This document shows, in pieces, positions 18,031 through 27,536 of a DNA stretch of 64,000 nucleotides (the first letter of the stretch is position 1; each line of letters starts with the position of its first letter). The stretch is taken from contig NZ_KB822608.1 in NCBI RefSeq assembly GCF_000364625.1, positions 62,001 to 126,000 on the forward strand, given 5' to 3'. The position numbers and the translations under genes were made by a program. Source of the DNA: Pseudomonas thermotolerans DSM 14292 (GTDB lineage Bacteria > Pseudomonadota > Gammaproteobacteria > Pseudomonadales > Pseudomonadaceae). The notes under the pieces were generated by a model. The model did no database searches. It saw only the letters and a program-made list of their open reading frames with translations, and was not told where the DNA came from.

Positions 18031-21000
18031 GTGAACTTCAATCTCTCCGCCTGGGCGCTGAAGAACCGCCAGATCGTCCTCTACCTGATGCTGCTGCTTG
18101 GCATCGTCGGGGCCATTTCCTACACCAAGCTGGGGCAGAGCGAGGACCCACCGTTCACCTTCAAGGCCATGGTGGTGCAGACCAACTGGCCGGGGGCGAG
18201 CGCCGAGGAGGTGTCCCGCCAGGTCACCGAGCGCATCGAGAAGAAGCTGATGGAGACCGGCGAGTACGACCGTATCGTGTCCTTCTCGCGGCCCGGCGTC
18301 TCCCAGGTGACCTTCATTGCCCGCGACTCCATGCGCTCGGCGGAGATTCCCGAGCTCTGGTACCAGGTGCGCAAGAAGATTGGCGACATCCGCCACACCC
18401 TGCCGCCGGGCATCCAGGGGCCGTTCTTCAACGACGAGTTCGGTACCACCTTCGGCAACATCTACGCGCTGACCGGCGAGGGCTTCGACTACGCGGTGCT
18501 CAAGGACTACGCCGACCGCATCCAGCTGCAGCTGCAGCGGGTCAAGGACGTCGGCAAGGTGGAGCTGATCGGGTTGCAGGAAGAGAAGGTGTGGATCGAG
18601 CTGTCCAACACCAAGCTGGCCACCCTCGGTCTGCCCCTGGCGGCCGTGCAGCAGGCTCTCGAGGAACAGAACGCGGTGGCCTCCGCCGGCTTCTTCGAGA
18701 CCGCCAGCGACCGCGTGCAGCTGCGGGTCAGCGGCAAGTTCGACTCGGTGAAGGAGATCCGCGACTTCCCGATCCGTGTCGGCGACCGCACCTTCCGCAT
18801 CGGTGACGTGGCCGAGGTGTACCGCGGTTTCAACGACCCGCCGGCGCCGCGCATGCGCTTCATGGGCGAGGACGCCCTGGGCATCGCGGTGTCCATGAAG
18901 CAGGGCGGCGACATCCTGGTGCTCGGCAAGGCCCTGGAGCAGGAGTTCGCCCGCCTGCAGGAAACCCTGCCGGCCGGCATGCAACTGCGCAAGGTGTCCG
19001 ACCAGCCGGCGGCGGTGAAGATGGGCGTCGGCGAGTTCGTTCGGGTGCTCGCCGAGGCGCTGGTGATCGTCCTGCTGGTGAGCTTCTTCTCCCTCGGCCT
19101 GCGCACCGGCCTGGTGGTGGCGCTGTCGATCCCCCTGGTGCTGGCGATGACCTTCGCCGCCATGCACTACTTCGGCATCGGCCTGCACAAGATCTCCCTC
19201 GGCGCCCTGGTGCTCGCCCTCGGTCTGCTGGTGGACGACGCCATCATCGCCGTGGAGATGATGGCCATCAAGATGGAGCAGGGCTTCGACCGCTTCCGCG
19301 CAGCCAGCTTCGCCTGGACCAGCACCGCCTTCCCGATGCTTACCGGCACCCTGATCACCGCCGCCGGCTTCCTGCCGATCGCCACCGCGCAGTCGGGCAC
19401 CGGCGAATACACCCGCTCGATCTTCCAAGTAGTGACCATCGCCCTGCTGCTGTCGTGGATCGCCGCGGTGGTCTTCGTGCCCTACCTGGGCGACCGACTG
19501 CTGCCCGACCTGGCCAAGCAGCATGCCGGCAAGCACGGCGCCGGGCAGGCTCACGATCCCTACGCGACGCCCTTCTACCAGCGCTTCCGCGGTCTGGTGG
19601 AGTGGTGCGTGCGGCGCCGCAAGACGGTGATTCTCCTGACCCTCCTGGCCTTCGTCGCCTCGCTGCTGCTGTTCCGGCTGGTGCCGCAGCAGTTCTTTCC
19701 GCCGTCAGGACGCCTGGAGCTCATGGTCGACCTCAAGCTCGGCGAAGGCGCCTCGCTGCGCAATACCGAGGCTGAGGTCAGGCGCCTGGAGCAGATGCTC
19801 AAGGACCATCCGGGCATCGACAACTACGTGGCTTACGTGGGCACCGGCTCGCCGCGTTTCTACCTGCCGCTCGATCAGCAGCTGCCGGCGGCGAGTTTCG
19901 CCCAGTTCGTGGTGCTGGCCAAGAGCGTCGAGGAGCGCGAACAGCTCCGTAGCTGGCTGATCCGCCTGATGGAGGAGGAGTTCCCCACCGTGCGCTCGCG
20001 CATCTCGCGGCTGGAGAACGGCCCACCGGTCGGCTACCCGGTGCAGTTCCGCGTCTCCGGCGAGCACATCGATGAGGTACGCGCCCTGGCCCGCAAGGTG
20101 GCCGACAAGGTGCGCGAGAACCCCCACGTGGTGAACGTCCACCTCGACTGGGAGGAGCCCAGCAAGGTGGTGCGCCTGATCGTCGACCAGGAGCGCGCTC
20201 GCGCTCTCGGGGTGAGCACCGCCGATGTGTCGCGCTTCCTGCAGAGCTCGCTGACCGGCATCCCGGTCAGCCAGTATCGCGAAGACAACGAGCTGATCGA
20301 CATCGTTCTGCGCGGCACCGAGCAGGAGCGCACCGAGCTGGGCCTGCTGCCGAGCCTGGCGATGCAGACCGGCAGCGGCAAGAGCGTGTCGCTGGCGCAG
20401 ATCGCCACCCTGGAGTACGGCTTCGAGGAGGGCATCATCTGGCACCGCAACCGCCTGCCCACCGTCACCGTTCGCGCCGACATCTACGGCGATCAGTTGC
20501 CGGCCACAGTGGTCGGACAGATCGACCCGACCCTCGACGAGATCCGCGCCGCGCTGCCTTCCGGCTACCTGTTGGAGATCGGCGGCACCGTGGAGGATTC
20601 GGCGCGCGGCCAGCGCTCGGTGAACGCCGGCCTGCCGCTGTTCGTGGTGGTGGTGCTGAGCCTGCTGATGCTGCAGCTGAAGAGCTTCTCGCGCTCGGCC
20701 ATGGTGTTCCTCACCGCGCCTCTCGGGCTGATCGGCGTGACCCTGTTCCTCTTGGCGTTCCAGAAGCCCTTCGGCTTCGTCGCCATGCTCGGCACCATCG
20801 CCCTGGCGGGGATGATCATGCGCAATTCGGTGATCCTGGTGGACCAGATCGAGCAGGACATCGCCGCCGGTTTGGAGTGTCGCCAGGCGATCATCGAGGC
20901 CACGGTGCGACGCTTCCGGCCCATTGTGCTGACCGCCCTGGCCGCGGTGCTGGCGATGATCCCGCTGTCGCGCAGCATCTTCTTCGGGCCCATGGCGGTA

Positions 21001-21096
21001 GCCATTATGGGCGGCCTGATCGTCGCCACCGCGCTCACCCTGCTGTTCCTTCCGGCGCTCTATGCGGCCTGGTTCCGGGTCCCGGCCGAGCGCTGA
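18031..21096 (+). CDS. mexK: RND multidrug efflux permease, MexK-like
   Basis: 1021 residues with a GTG start, six bases after the fusion-protein gene. It is an HAE1-type RND pump with 12 transmembrane helices in two repeats, each with a large periplasmic loop. The proton-relay Asp pair in TM4 is seen in LALGLLVDDAIIAVEM (residues about 402-403), and the second-half repeat has FVAMLGTIALAGMIMRNSVI. No outer-membrane factor gene follows, as in MexJK, which borrows OprM or OpmH. MexJK exports triclosan and macrolides; substrates here are inferred only. Confidence 0.85.
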   Translation: MNFNLSAWALKNRQIVLYLMLLLGIVGAISYTKLGQSEDPPFTFKAMVVQTNWPGASAEEVSRQVTERIEKKLMETGEYDRIVSFSRPGVSQVTFIARDSMRSAEIPELWYQVRKKIGDIRHTLPPGIQGPFFNDEFGTTFGNIYALTGEGFDYAVLKDYADRIQLQLQRVKDVGKVELIGLQEEKVWIELSNTKLATLGLPLAAVQQALEEQNAVASAGFFETASDRVQLRVSGKFDSVKEIRDFPIRVGDRTFRIGDVAEVYRGFNDPPAPRMRFMGEDALGIAVSMKQGGDILVLGKALEQEFARLQETLPAGMQLRKVSDQPAAVKMGVGEFVRVLAEALVIVLLVSFFSLGLRTGLVVALSIPLVLAMTFAAMHYFGIGLHKISLGALVLALGLLVDDAIIAVEMMAIKMEQGFDRFRAASFAWTSTAFPMLTGTLITAAGFLPIATAQSGTGEYTRSIFQVVTIALLLSWIAAVVFVPYLGDRLLPDLAKQHAGKHGAGQAHDPYATPFYQRFRGLVEWCVRRRKTVILLTLLAFVASLLLFRLVPQQFFPPSGRLELMVDLKLGEGASLRNTEAEVRRLEQMLKDHPGIDNYVAYVGTGSPRFYLPLDQQLPAASFAQFVVLAKSVEEREQLRSWLIRLMEEEFPTVRSRISRLENGPPVGYPVQFRVSGEHIDEVRALARKVADKVRENPHVVNVHLDWEEPSKVVRLIVDQERARALGVSTADVSRFLQSSLTGIPVSQYREDNELIDIVLRGTEQERTELGLLPSLAMQTGSGKSVSLAQIATLEYGFEEGIIWHRNRLPTVTVRADIYGDQLPATVVGQIDPTLDEIRAALPSGYLLEIGGTVEDSARGQRSVNAGLPLFVVVVLSLLMLQLKSFSRSAMVFLTAPLGLIGVTLFLLAFQKPFGFVAMLGTIALAGMIMRNSVILVDQIEQDIAAGLECRQAIIEATVRRFRPIVLTALAAVLAMIPLSRSIFFGPMAVAIMGGLIVATALTLLFLPALYAAWFRVPAER

Positions 21097-21288
21097 GGGC
21101 GCATCGCGATGGACAGGGCGGGATGCCGGTCCACCGCGATCAGCACGGGGTGATGTCGCTTCGTTGACCCTCTGGTCAGAAAACTGCCGCATGGCGCTAT
21201 CCAAGCCAGTCAGGGCCGGCTAGAATGGCGCGCCGCCGGTTCCGGCCGGCATGGGTTCCCTCACCCCATCGATCAAAAAGGTCCGCCC

Positions 21289-21948
21289 ATGAGCCTGCAA
21301 CTCACCCCCCGTCAGCGCCTGGCCCTGGCCGCGCTGATCGCCTTCCACATCCTGATCATCATCGCCAGCAACTATCTGGTGCAGCTGCCCATCACCCTGT
21401 TCGGCTGGCACACCACTTGGGGGGCGTTCAGCTTTCCGTTCATCTTCCTGGCCACCGACCTGACCGTGCGCTTGCTTGGCAAGGGCCCGGCGCGCCAGGT
21501 GATCGCCCGGGTGATGGTGCCGGCGCTGCTGGCATCCTACGTGGTCTCGGTGCTGTTCCAGGAGGGCGCCTTCCGCGGCTGGGCGGCCCTCGGCCAGTTC
21601 AACGACTTCGTCCTGCGTATCTCCCTGGCCAGCTTCCTCGCCTACGTCTGCGGACAGTTGCTCGACATCCAGGTGTTCGATCGCCTGCGCAGGCTGCCGC
21701 AGTGGTGGATAGCGCCGAGCGCGGCCATCACCCTGGGCAACCTGCTGGACACCTTCGTGTTCTTCTCGGTGGCCTTCTGGCACAGCAGCAACCCCTTCAT
21801 GGCCGAGCACTGGGTGGAGATCGCCAGCGTCGACTACGGGGTCAAGCTGGCGATCAGCCTGATGCTCTTCGTGCCGCTCTACGGCATGCTGCTCAACCTG
21901 CTGCTGCGTCTGCTGGCCGGGCGCGCGGTGTTGCCGGCGGCGTCCTGA
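21289..21948 (+). CDS. yhhQ: Queuosine precursor transporter, YhhQ/VUT family
   Basis: 219 residues with about six hydrophobic helices. The start (ALIAFHILIIIASNYLVQLPI) and the conserved FSFPFIFLATDLTVRLLGK segment identify the YhhQ family, which imports 7-cyano- or 7-aminomethyl-7-deazaguanine for queuosine in tRNA. No preQ1 riboswitch was seen upstream. It is a single gene preceded by a TAGAAT -10-like hexamer at 21221-21226. Confidence 0.88.
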   Translation: MSLQLTPRQRLALAALIAFHILIIIASNYLVQLPITLFGWHTTWGAFSFPFIFLATDLTVRLLGKGPARQVIARVMVPALLASYVVSVLFQEGAFRGWAALGQFNDFVLRISLASFLAYVCGQLLDIQVFDRLRRLPQWWIAPSAAITLGNLLDTFVFFSVAFWHSSNPFMAEHWVEIASVDYGVKLAISLMLFVPLYGMLLNLLLRLLAGRAVLPAAS

Positions 21949-22369
21949 CGCCGGCGAGCGCTGCGGTGGTTCTGCCTGGCCTGAGTCGGTTTTCGTATCA
22001 ATAAAATTGCATCAATACTGCATTATTATTAGTTATTCATCGTCGGCATTGCCCGGCAGAATTTCCGCCCATTGATCACGGCCCGCTGGCCGCGCCCCGA
22101 GGCGCTGCCGTCAGACGACGGGCGCGTTGTTTTGCGTGACGGAAATTACCCATGCCTGCCAGTACCGCTGTCCACACTTCCACTGCTCACCGCAGCTGCC
22201 TGCGCACCGGGCGGTCCGCAGGGGCCGTCGCTTCCGGCAGCGCCTTTCCGCAGACCTGACACAGCCCGATTCCGAACCCAAGGAAGGGGATCCCGCGCCT
22301 GCCTCTGGCGTGTTTCGGGGCTCGCCGGCCGAGCCTCGCTTTCTCGACGCATCCCTGCTTGCCGACACC
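21949..22369 (+). other. 421-bp gene-free region upstream of the HPP-CBS gene
   Basis: The region begins with a strongly AT-rich stretch (about 21990-22045) unlike the GC-rich surroundings, with a TTGCAT hexamer at 22007 and TATTAT at 22024. Downstream, 22081-22125 can fold into a GC-rich stem (GCCCG pairing with CGGGC, with inner complementary segments), so a long structured leader is possible. The frame upstream of 22370 is open, but its predicted residues (Cys-, Pro- and Ser-rich) do not look like protein. I recognise no known riboswitch. Confidence 0.45.
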
Positions 22370-23509
22370 ATGACGCAACCTCGTTCCGCCTTTCTCGACT
22401 GGCTGCACGCCTTCGTTCCACAGGCCATCACCACCCGTCCGCGCGAATGGCTGCGGGCGGGTCTGGGCGCGAGCCTGGCCATGCTGCTCTGCACCTGGCT
22501 GGGCCAGCAGCTGTTCGGCCCGGCGGTGACCGGCCATCTGTTCGGCCCCCTGGCCGCCTCGGCAGTGCTGGTCTTCGCGGTGTCCTCCGGGGCCCTGGCG
22601 CAGCCTTGGCCGCTGCTCGGCAGCTACCTGGTGGCAACCCTGGTGGGCGCGCTGCTGCTGCACTTTCAGGGTGGCTCGCTGCCGGTCGCCGGCCTGGCGG
22701 TGGGGCTGGCGCTGCTGCTGATGTGTCCGTTGCGCTGCCTGCATCCGCCGGCCGGCGGGCTGGCCTTCTGCGTGACCAGCGGCGGCCCCGAACTGGCCAT
22801 GCTGGGCCCCTGGGTGCTGCTCCCTGTGCTGTTCAACGTGCTCTGCCTGCTAGGCTGCGCGCTGCTCTACAACAACCTGACGCGGATGCGCTATCCCAGG
22901 CTGGCGGCTCCGCCGGTCGCGCTGCACAACACCGGGGATCCGGCGCCGGTGGCGCGGGTCGGCATCCAGCCGGTGGATCTGGCGCAGGCCCTGGACGAGC
23001 TGGGCGGGTTCGTCGACCTCACCTGCGAGGAGCTGGAGCGCATCGTGCGGGTTACCGAGAAGCACGCCCTGCAGCGCTCCATGGGGGGCATCACGGCCGG
23101 GCAGATCATGGCCCGCGACCTACGCTGGGTCGGTCCCGAGACCAGCGTCGAGGAGGCCCTGCAGCTGTTCGAGTACCATCACCTGAAGGCCCTGCCGGTC
23201 CTCGACGGCGAGCGCCGTCTGGTGGGCATCCTCAGCCTCATCGACCTCATCGGCCATGCCCGCCAGGCGCGTCGCGGCTACCTGTTCGGGCGCCGCGTCC
23301 GGCGCCGTCAGGTACCGGTCGCCCAGTTGATGACCCAGCCGGTGGTCTGGGTGGACAGTGCTGCCCACGTGGTCGAACTGATCCCCCTGCTGGCCGACCA
23401 GGGGCTGCACTGCCTGCCGGTGATGGAGCGGGGGGCGCTGGTTGGGGTGATCACCCAGACCGACGTTATCGCCGCGCTGCAGCGCGAGCTGGTCGCCCGT
23501 CTGGCCTAG
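22370..23509 (+). CDS. HPP-family membrane protein with two CBS domains
   Basis: 379 residues from ATG 22370. The N-terminal half (about residues 25-170) has four or five transmembrane helices and the signature LHPPAGG. The C-terminal half has two CBS domains: about 240-300 (AGQIMARDLRWVGPETSVEEAL) and 320-375 (VAQLMTQPVVWVDSAAHVVEL). HPP proteins are presumed transporters (nitrite in a cyanobacterial and plant case); CBS pairs usually bind adenine nucleotides and gate activity. The substrate is unknown. The stop overlaps the convergent LysR stop within CTAG. Confidence 0.8.
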   Translation: MTQPRSAFLDWLHAFVPQAITTRPREWLRAGLGASLAMLLCTWLGQQLFGPAVTGHLFGPLAASAVLVFAVSSGALAQPWPLLGSYLVATLVGALLLHFQGGSLPVAGLAVGLALLLMCPLRCLHPPAGGLAFCVTSGGPELAMLGPWVLLPVLFNVLCLLGCALLYNNLTRMRYPRLAAPPVALHNTGDPAPVARVGIQPVDLAQALDELGGFVDLTCEELERIVRVTEKHALQRSMGGITAGQIMARDLRWVGPETSVEEALQLFEYHHLKALPVLDGERRLVGILSLIDLIGHARQARRGYLFGRRVRRRQVPVAQLMTQPVVWVDSAAHVVELIPLLADQGLHCLPVMERGALVGVITQTDVIAALQRELVARLA

Positions 23510-24369
23510 ATCATCGGATCCCAGCGCTGTGACCAGTCGCTGTCGCGGCGGCTCACCTCGCGGACCAGCTGCAGGGCCTGTTGTAGCGCCTCGGAGTCGC
23601 GTTCGCGGGAATAGACCAGGTAGGTGGGGTAGCTGAACTCCGGGGCCTTGGGCACCCGTTCGAGGATGCCGCGGTCCAGGTAGCTGTGTACCACCCGGCT
23701 GCGGAAGTAGCCGGAGCCACCCTGGTCGAGGATGTACTGCAGGGCCAGCGGGCCGAGGTTGAAGCCCAGCGCCGCCTTGGCCTTGTCTGGCAGGGCGGCG
23801 TCGTGCTGGCGGCGGAAGTCCTCGCCCCAGTCGATGTAGACGTAGGGCTCGGGGCGCACCGGATCGCGGATCTGGATGAGCTTCTCCTCGAGCAGCTGTT
23901 CCACCTGCAGGCCCGGCCAATAGACCGGCCGGTAGACCAGCGCGGCATCCAGCACGCCGATCTCCAGGCGATGCAGCAGCTGCTCGGCCTCGCCCACCTC
24001 GGCGCGGATCGCCTGGCCGGGGATGCGCTCGCGCAGTTCCCGAACCCAGTCGAGCATCAACGGGTTGCACAGGCTCACCTCGCCACCGACGTGGAGCACG
24101 TTGCGGTAGCCGGCGAGCAGCGGCAGGTCGCGCTGCGCCGCGTCCCAGGTCTGCACCAGCTGGTTGGCGTAGACCACGAAAGCCTCGCCGTCGGCGGTCA
24201 GGCGTGCGCCGGCACGGTTGCGCACGAACAGCCGGCAGCCGAGCCGGCTTTCCAGGTTCTGCACCCGGGCGGTGATGGCGGTCTGGGTGACGTGCAGGCG
24301 CTCGGCGGCGGCGATGAAGCTGCCGCTGCGGACGATGGCCAGGAAGGTACGGGCGAGCTCGATGTCCAT
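23506..24369 (-). CDS. LysR-family transcriptional regulator
   Basis: 287 residues. The N-terminal winged HTH (MDIELARTFLAIVRSGSFIAAAERLHVTQTAITARVQNLE) is a textbook LysR start. The effector domain follows at about residues 90-285. It is convergent with the HPP-CBS gene and shares four bases (CTAG, 23506-23509) with it. It faces away from plsB, so it has no adjacent divergent target, and what it regulates cannot be read from context. Confidence 0.9.
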   Translation of the reverse strand: MDIELARTFLAIVRSGSFIAAAERLHVTQTAITARVQNLESRLGCRLFVRNRAGARLTADGEAFVVYANQLVQTWDAAQRDLPLLAGYRNVLHVGGEVSLCNPLMLDWVRELRERIPGQAIRAEVGEAEQLLHRLEIGVLDAALVYRPVYWPGLQVEQLLEEKLIQIRDPVRPEPYVYIDWGEDFRRQHDAALPDKAKAALGFNLGPLALQYILDQGGSGYFRSRVVHSYLDRGILERVPKAPEFSYPTYLVYSRERDSEALQQALQLVREVSRRDSDWSQRWDPMI

Positions 24370-24450
24370 GGGCTACCCCGGAGGCATGGGGCAGCCATTG
24401 TAGCCGGGAAGACGCAGTCCGGTCCGTCGCCGGACCGCGTTGCCGGCGGC

Positions 24451-26937
24451 TCAGGCCGCCGGGGCGGCCGGCTCCTCGCTGCGGTCCAGGGCGACCTGGC
24501 GGATCGACAGGCGCAGCTCGGCCGGCAGCACACGCTTGGCGACTCCCTCGACCACCTCGGCGAGGGCCGGATGGTGGCTGAGCTTGCCGGCTTCGTCGCG
24601 GCGCAGCACACCCTCGTCCAGCAGGGTCTGGATGAAGTTGCGGAACAGCGTCTTGTCGAAGAACTCCGGGGCGTTCAAACCATGCAGCACCGACAGGCGC
24701 TGGGCCATCACCGTGGACAGGTTCTCCAGCTCCTCGGCGCTCAGGGCGTTCTGCCCGGCGTTCAGCAGCAGGGCGATGGCCATGTAGAAGCGCTGCAGGG
24801 TCGGCACTATGGCTCGCGACAACAGGGTGAGGAATACGAACTGCCTCGAGCTGGGTGCCGGGCGGATGTAGACGTCCGCCTCGACCTTGAGCAGGCCCTG
24901 GCCGACCAGTGCCTCCAGCCACTGGTTCACCACTGCGTCCAGCTCGTCGCGCTTCCAGCGGATGAACAACTCGGCCTGCAGGTAGGGGTAGAGGGCGTGC
25001 ACGTAGCGCAGGATCTGCTCGCGGCTGATTCGCGCGCTGCTCTGGAAGAAGCTGGCGAGCAGCGCCGGCAGGGCGAAGATGTGCAGCACGTTGTTGCGGT
25101 AGTAGGTCATCAGCACCGCGTTCTGCTCGTCCAGGTAGCAGATGTTGCCCAGGGCGTCCTTCTGCTCGTCGATCAGCCGCATGCCCTTGACGAACTCCAG
25201 CAGCGCCTTGCCGTCGCCGTCGGGCAGGGTCACGCAGGGCGAGTAGGGCACCTGGCGAAGCAGCGCGAGGTAGAGGTCGAGGATGCGCACCAGGGCGTTC
25301 TCGTCCAGGGCCTGGCGGTGGGTGGAAAGGATCGCCAGGGCCACCAAGTTGACCGGGTTGACCGCCGCCGCCTCGTTGAGGTGCTGGGCGACCCGCACGG
25401 CCAGGCGGTTGGTGGTCTCGGTGAGCCATTCCGGGCGGTACTGCGGGCCGAGCTCCTGGTCACGCCAGCCGGGCTGCTGCTGGTCGAGGAACTCGGCCAG
25501 CTCGATCGGCTCGCCGAAGTTCACCCAGACCTGGCCGAAGCGCTGCTTGAGCGCGCCTAGCACCTTGAACAGGTCGAAGATGGATTCCTTCTTCTTAGCC
25601 GCGCCGCGCAGTTCGCCCAGGTAGGTGCGGCCCTCCAAGACGCGCTCGTAGCCGATGTACACCGGCACGAAGACGATCGGCAGGCGGCTGGAGCGCAGGA
25701 AGCTGCGCAGGGTGATGGCCAGCATCCCGGTCTTCGGCTGCAGCATGCGTCCGGTGCGCGAGCGGCCGCCCTCGACGAAGTACTCCACCGGGAAGCCCTT
25801 GGTGTACAGGGTGTGCAGGTATTCGTTGAACACCGCGGTGTACAGCGGGTTGCCGCGGAAGGTGCGGCGCATGAAGAAGGCTCCGCCGCGGCGCAGCAGG
25901 CCACCGATCAGCGGCATGTTGAGGTTGATCCCGGCGGCGATGTGCGGCGGGGTCAGGCCGTTGCGGAACAGGATGTAGGAGAGCAGCAGGTAGTCGATGT
26001 GGCTGCGGTGGCAGGGCACGTAGATCACCTCATGGCCCTGGGCGATCTCCTGCACGCTGTCGATGCGGTTGACGCGGATGCCGTCGTAGATCTTGTTCCA
26101 GAACCAGGACAGCACCACCTCGAGGAAGCGCACCGCGGTGTAGGTGTAGTCCGAGGCGATCTCGTTGCCGTAGCGCAGCGCGGTGGCCTCGGCCTTGGCC
26201 AGGGTGACCTTCTCGCGCTCGGCCTCCTCGGCGATGGCCTGGCGTACCAGCGGGGCGTGGATCAGACCCTTGACCAGGTTGCGGCGGTGCGAGAGGTCCG
26301 GGCCGATCACCGCGGTCTTCTGGTTGCGAAAGTGCACCCGAAGGATGCGTTGGACCATGCGCAGGGTGCGTTCCTGGCCCTTGCCCTGGTCGATCAGCTC
26401 GCGCAGGTGGATGGGCGCGGAGAACTGCACGCGGGTCTTGCGGCCGAGGATGAGAATGTTGATCAGCCGGCGCAGCCGCCCGGTGACTGCCCAGGTATCC
26501 GCGAACAGCAGCTTCCAGGGGCTGGTCTCGCGATCCGGCGACTGGCCCCAGAACACGCTGACCGGAATGATCTGCGCGTCCTCCACGGCGTGCTGGCCGA
26601 TGGCGTTGACCAGGCGCAGCAGGGTCGGCGAGTTGCCGCGCGGGTCGCGGCGGCCGAACCAGGCGTGCTCGCGGTTCAGGTAGAAGAACCCGGCCGGTTC
26701 CGTCTGGCCGCCGAGTGCCACCGGCAGCACCGGGCGCGGCAGGCCGGCCTTGCTGCATTCCGTGTCGAGAACCGCCAGGTCGCTCAGCGACGGCTGCTGC
26801 AGCACGTAGAAGATCGGTCTGCTGCGGTCCAGCTTGAGGCTGAACGCGGACTGGTTGATGGTCTCGGAACGTACCCAGAGGTAGAGCAGGCGACGCAGGA
26901 TGCCGAAGGCCAGGCGGCGGAACGGAGAATGGGTCAT
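24451..26937 (-). CDS. plsB: Glycerol-3-phosphate 1-O-acyltransferase
   Basis: 828 residues, the normal PlsB length. It makes 1-acyl-glycerol-3-phosphate, the first step of phospholipid synthesis, at the inner membrane. Acyltransferase motifs occur in order: [15 protein letters not shown] (HxxxxD, motif I), [12 protein letters not shown] (II), [13 protein letters not shown] (III) and [13 protein letters not shown] (IV). A single gene on the minus strand. Confidence 0.96.
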   Translation of the reverse strand: MTHSPFRRLAFGILRRLLYLWVRSETINQSAFSLKLDRSRPIFYVLQQPSLSDLAVLDTECSKAGLPRPVLPVALGGQTEPAGFFYLNREHAWFGRRDPRGNSPTLLRLVNAIGQHAVEDAQIIPVSVFWGQSPDRETSPWKLLFADTWAVTGRLRRLINILILGRKTRVQFSAPIHLRELIDQGKGQERTLRMVQRILRVHFRNQKTAVIGPDLSHRRNLVKGLIHAPLVRQAIAEEAEREKVTLAKAEATALRYGNEIASDYTYTAVRFLEVVLSWFWNKIYDGIRVNRIDSVQEIAQGHEVIYVPCHRSHIDYLLLSYILFRNGLTPPHIAAGINLNMPLIGGLLRRGGAFFMRRTFRGNPLYTAVFNEYLHTLYTKGFPVEYFVEGGRSRTGRMLQPKTGMLAITLRSFLRSSRLPIVFVPVYIGYERVLEGRTYLGELRGAAKKKESIFDLFKVLGALKQRFGQVWVNFGEPIELAEFLDQQQPGWRDQELGPQYRPEWLTETTNRLAVRVAQHLNEAAAVNPVNLVALAILSTHRQALDENALVRILDLYLALLRQVPYSPCVTLPDGDGKALLEFVKGMRLIDEQKDALGNICYLDEQNAVLMTYYRNNVLHIFALPALLASFFQSSARISREQILRYVHALYPYLQAELFIRWKRDELDAVVNQWLEALVGQGLLKVEADVYIRPAPSSRQFVFLTLLSRAIVPTLQRFYMAIALLLNAGQNALSAEELENLSTVMAQRLSVLHGLNAPEFFDKTLFRNFIQTLLDEGVLRRDEAGKLSHHPALAEVVEGVAKRVLPAELRLSIRQVALDRSEEPAAPAA

Positions 26938-27080
26938 ACCAAATCTGCTGTGGGATCTGAAACGAGCAATTGCTCGGGGCGCCTAGTGTGCCGGATTCGC
27001 CGGGCAGCGGCAAAAGCCGGGGCGGGGCGCGTCTGGGCGCGCAGGGGAAAGGCGCGGATCAGAGCACCGCCCGGCGCCGC

Positions 27081-27395
27081 TCAGTGGCTGAGCTTGAGGC
27101 CCACCAGCCCGGTGACGATCAGCGCCACGCTGGCCAGGCGCAGCAGGGCCACGGATTCGCCGAACAGCAGGATGCCGGCGATCACCGTACCCACCGCGCC
27201 GACCCCGGTCCATACCGCATAGGCGGTGCCCAGCGGCAGCTGCTTCATGGCCAGGCCGAGCAGGCCGAGGCTGACCAGCATGGCGGCGACGGTGAGCAGG
27301 GTGGGAAGCGGGCGGGTGAAGCCCTCGGTGTATTTCAGGCCGACGGCCCAAGCGACCTCGAACAGGCCGGCGAAGAACAGGATGATCCAGGACAT
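27081..27395 (-). CDS. gdx: Guanidinium exporter, SMR family (Gdx/SugE)
   Basis: 104 residues with four transmembrane helices. The first helix, with the essential Glu in [20 protein letters not shown], is of the SugE/Gdx subtype and not the EmrE drug-exporter subtype (which has AIxxEVxGTxxLK). Gdx dimers exchange guanidinium for protons. A two-hairpin guanidine-II riboswitch immediately upstream supports this role directly. The ribosome-binding site GGAGG is at 27401-27405, five bases before the start. Confidence 0.93.
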   Translation of the reverse strand: MSWIILFFAGLFEVAWAVGLKYTEGFTRPLPTLLTVAAMLVSLGLLGLAMKQLPLGTAYAVWTGVGAVGTVIAGILLFGESVALLRLASVALIVTGLVGLKLSH

Positions 27396-27415
27396 GCTGA
27401 CCTCCAGCACGCGTG

Positions 27416-27466
27416 CCGGGGTCGTCCCCAACATTATTCGAACGGAGGCCGGGGTCGTCCCCGGCC
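27416..27466 (-). promoter_or_regulatory. Guanidine-II (mini-ykkC) riboswitch controlling gdx
   Basis: On the minus strand two hairpins carry identical ACGA tetraloops: 27447-27466 (8-bp stem GGCCGGGG/CCCCGGCC) and 27418-27429 (4-bp GGGG/CCCC stem), separated by 17 bases. Paired hairpins with ACGR loops are the whole definition of the guanidine-II class. The second hairpin lies 12 bases upstream of the GGAGG ribosome-binding site, which suits translational control: free guanidine should stabilise loop-loop pairing and expose the site. Recognised from the motif; no covariance search was run. Confidence 0.92.
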
Positions 27467-27536
27467 GCGGCATTCTGGCAAAACCTGACCTCCGGGGCAA
27501 TCCCGTGCGCCGCGGCGGTCCGGATTATGGCCGGGG

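Noticed and set aside
17767..21204. Two minus-strand frames of 595 and 499 codons opposite the RND pump
   Set aside because: Shadow frames rich in His, Gln, Gly and Leu; the plus-strand RND permease is unmistakable.
21289..21948. preQ1 riboswitch before the queuosine-precursor transporter
   Set aside because: The 190 bases upstream contain no compact pseudoknot-like preQ1 motif.
22127..22369. N-terminal extension of the HPP-CBS protein by about 81 residues
   Set aside because: The extension is Cys/Pro/Arg-rich without a fold; the recognisable protein starts at ATG 22370.
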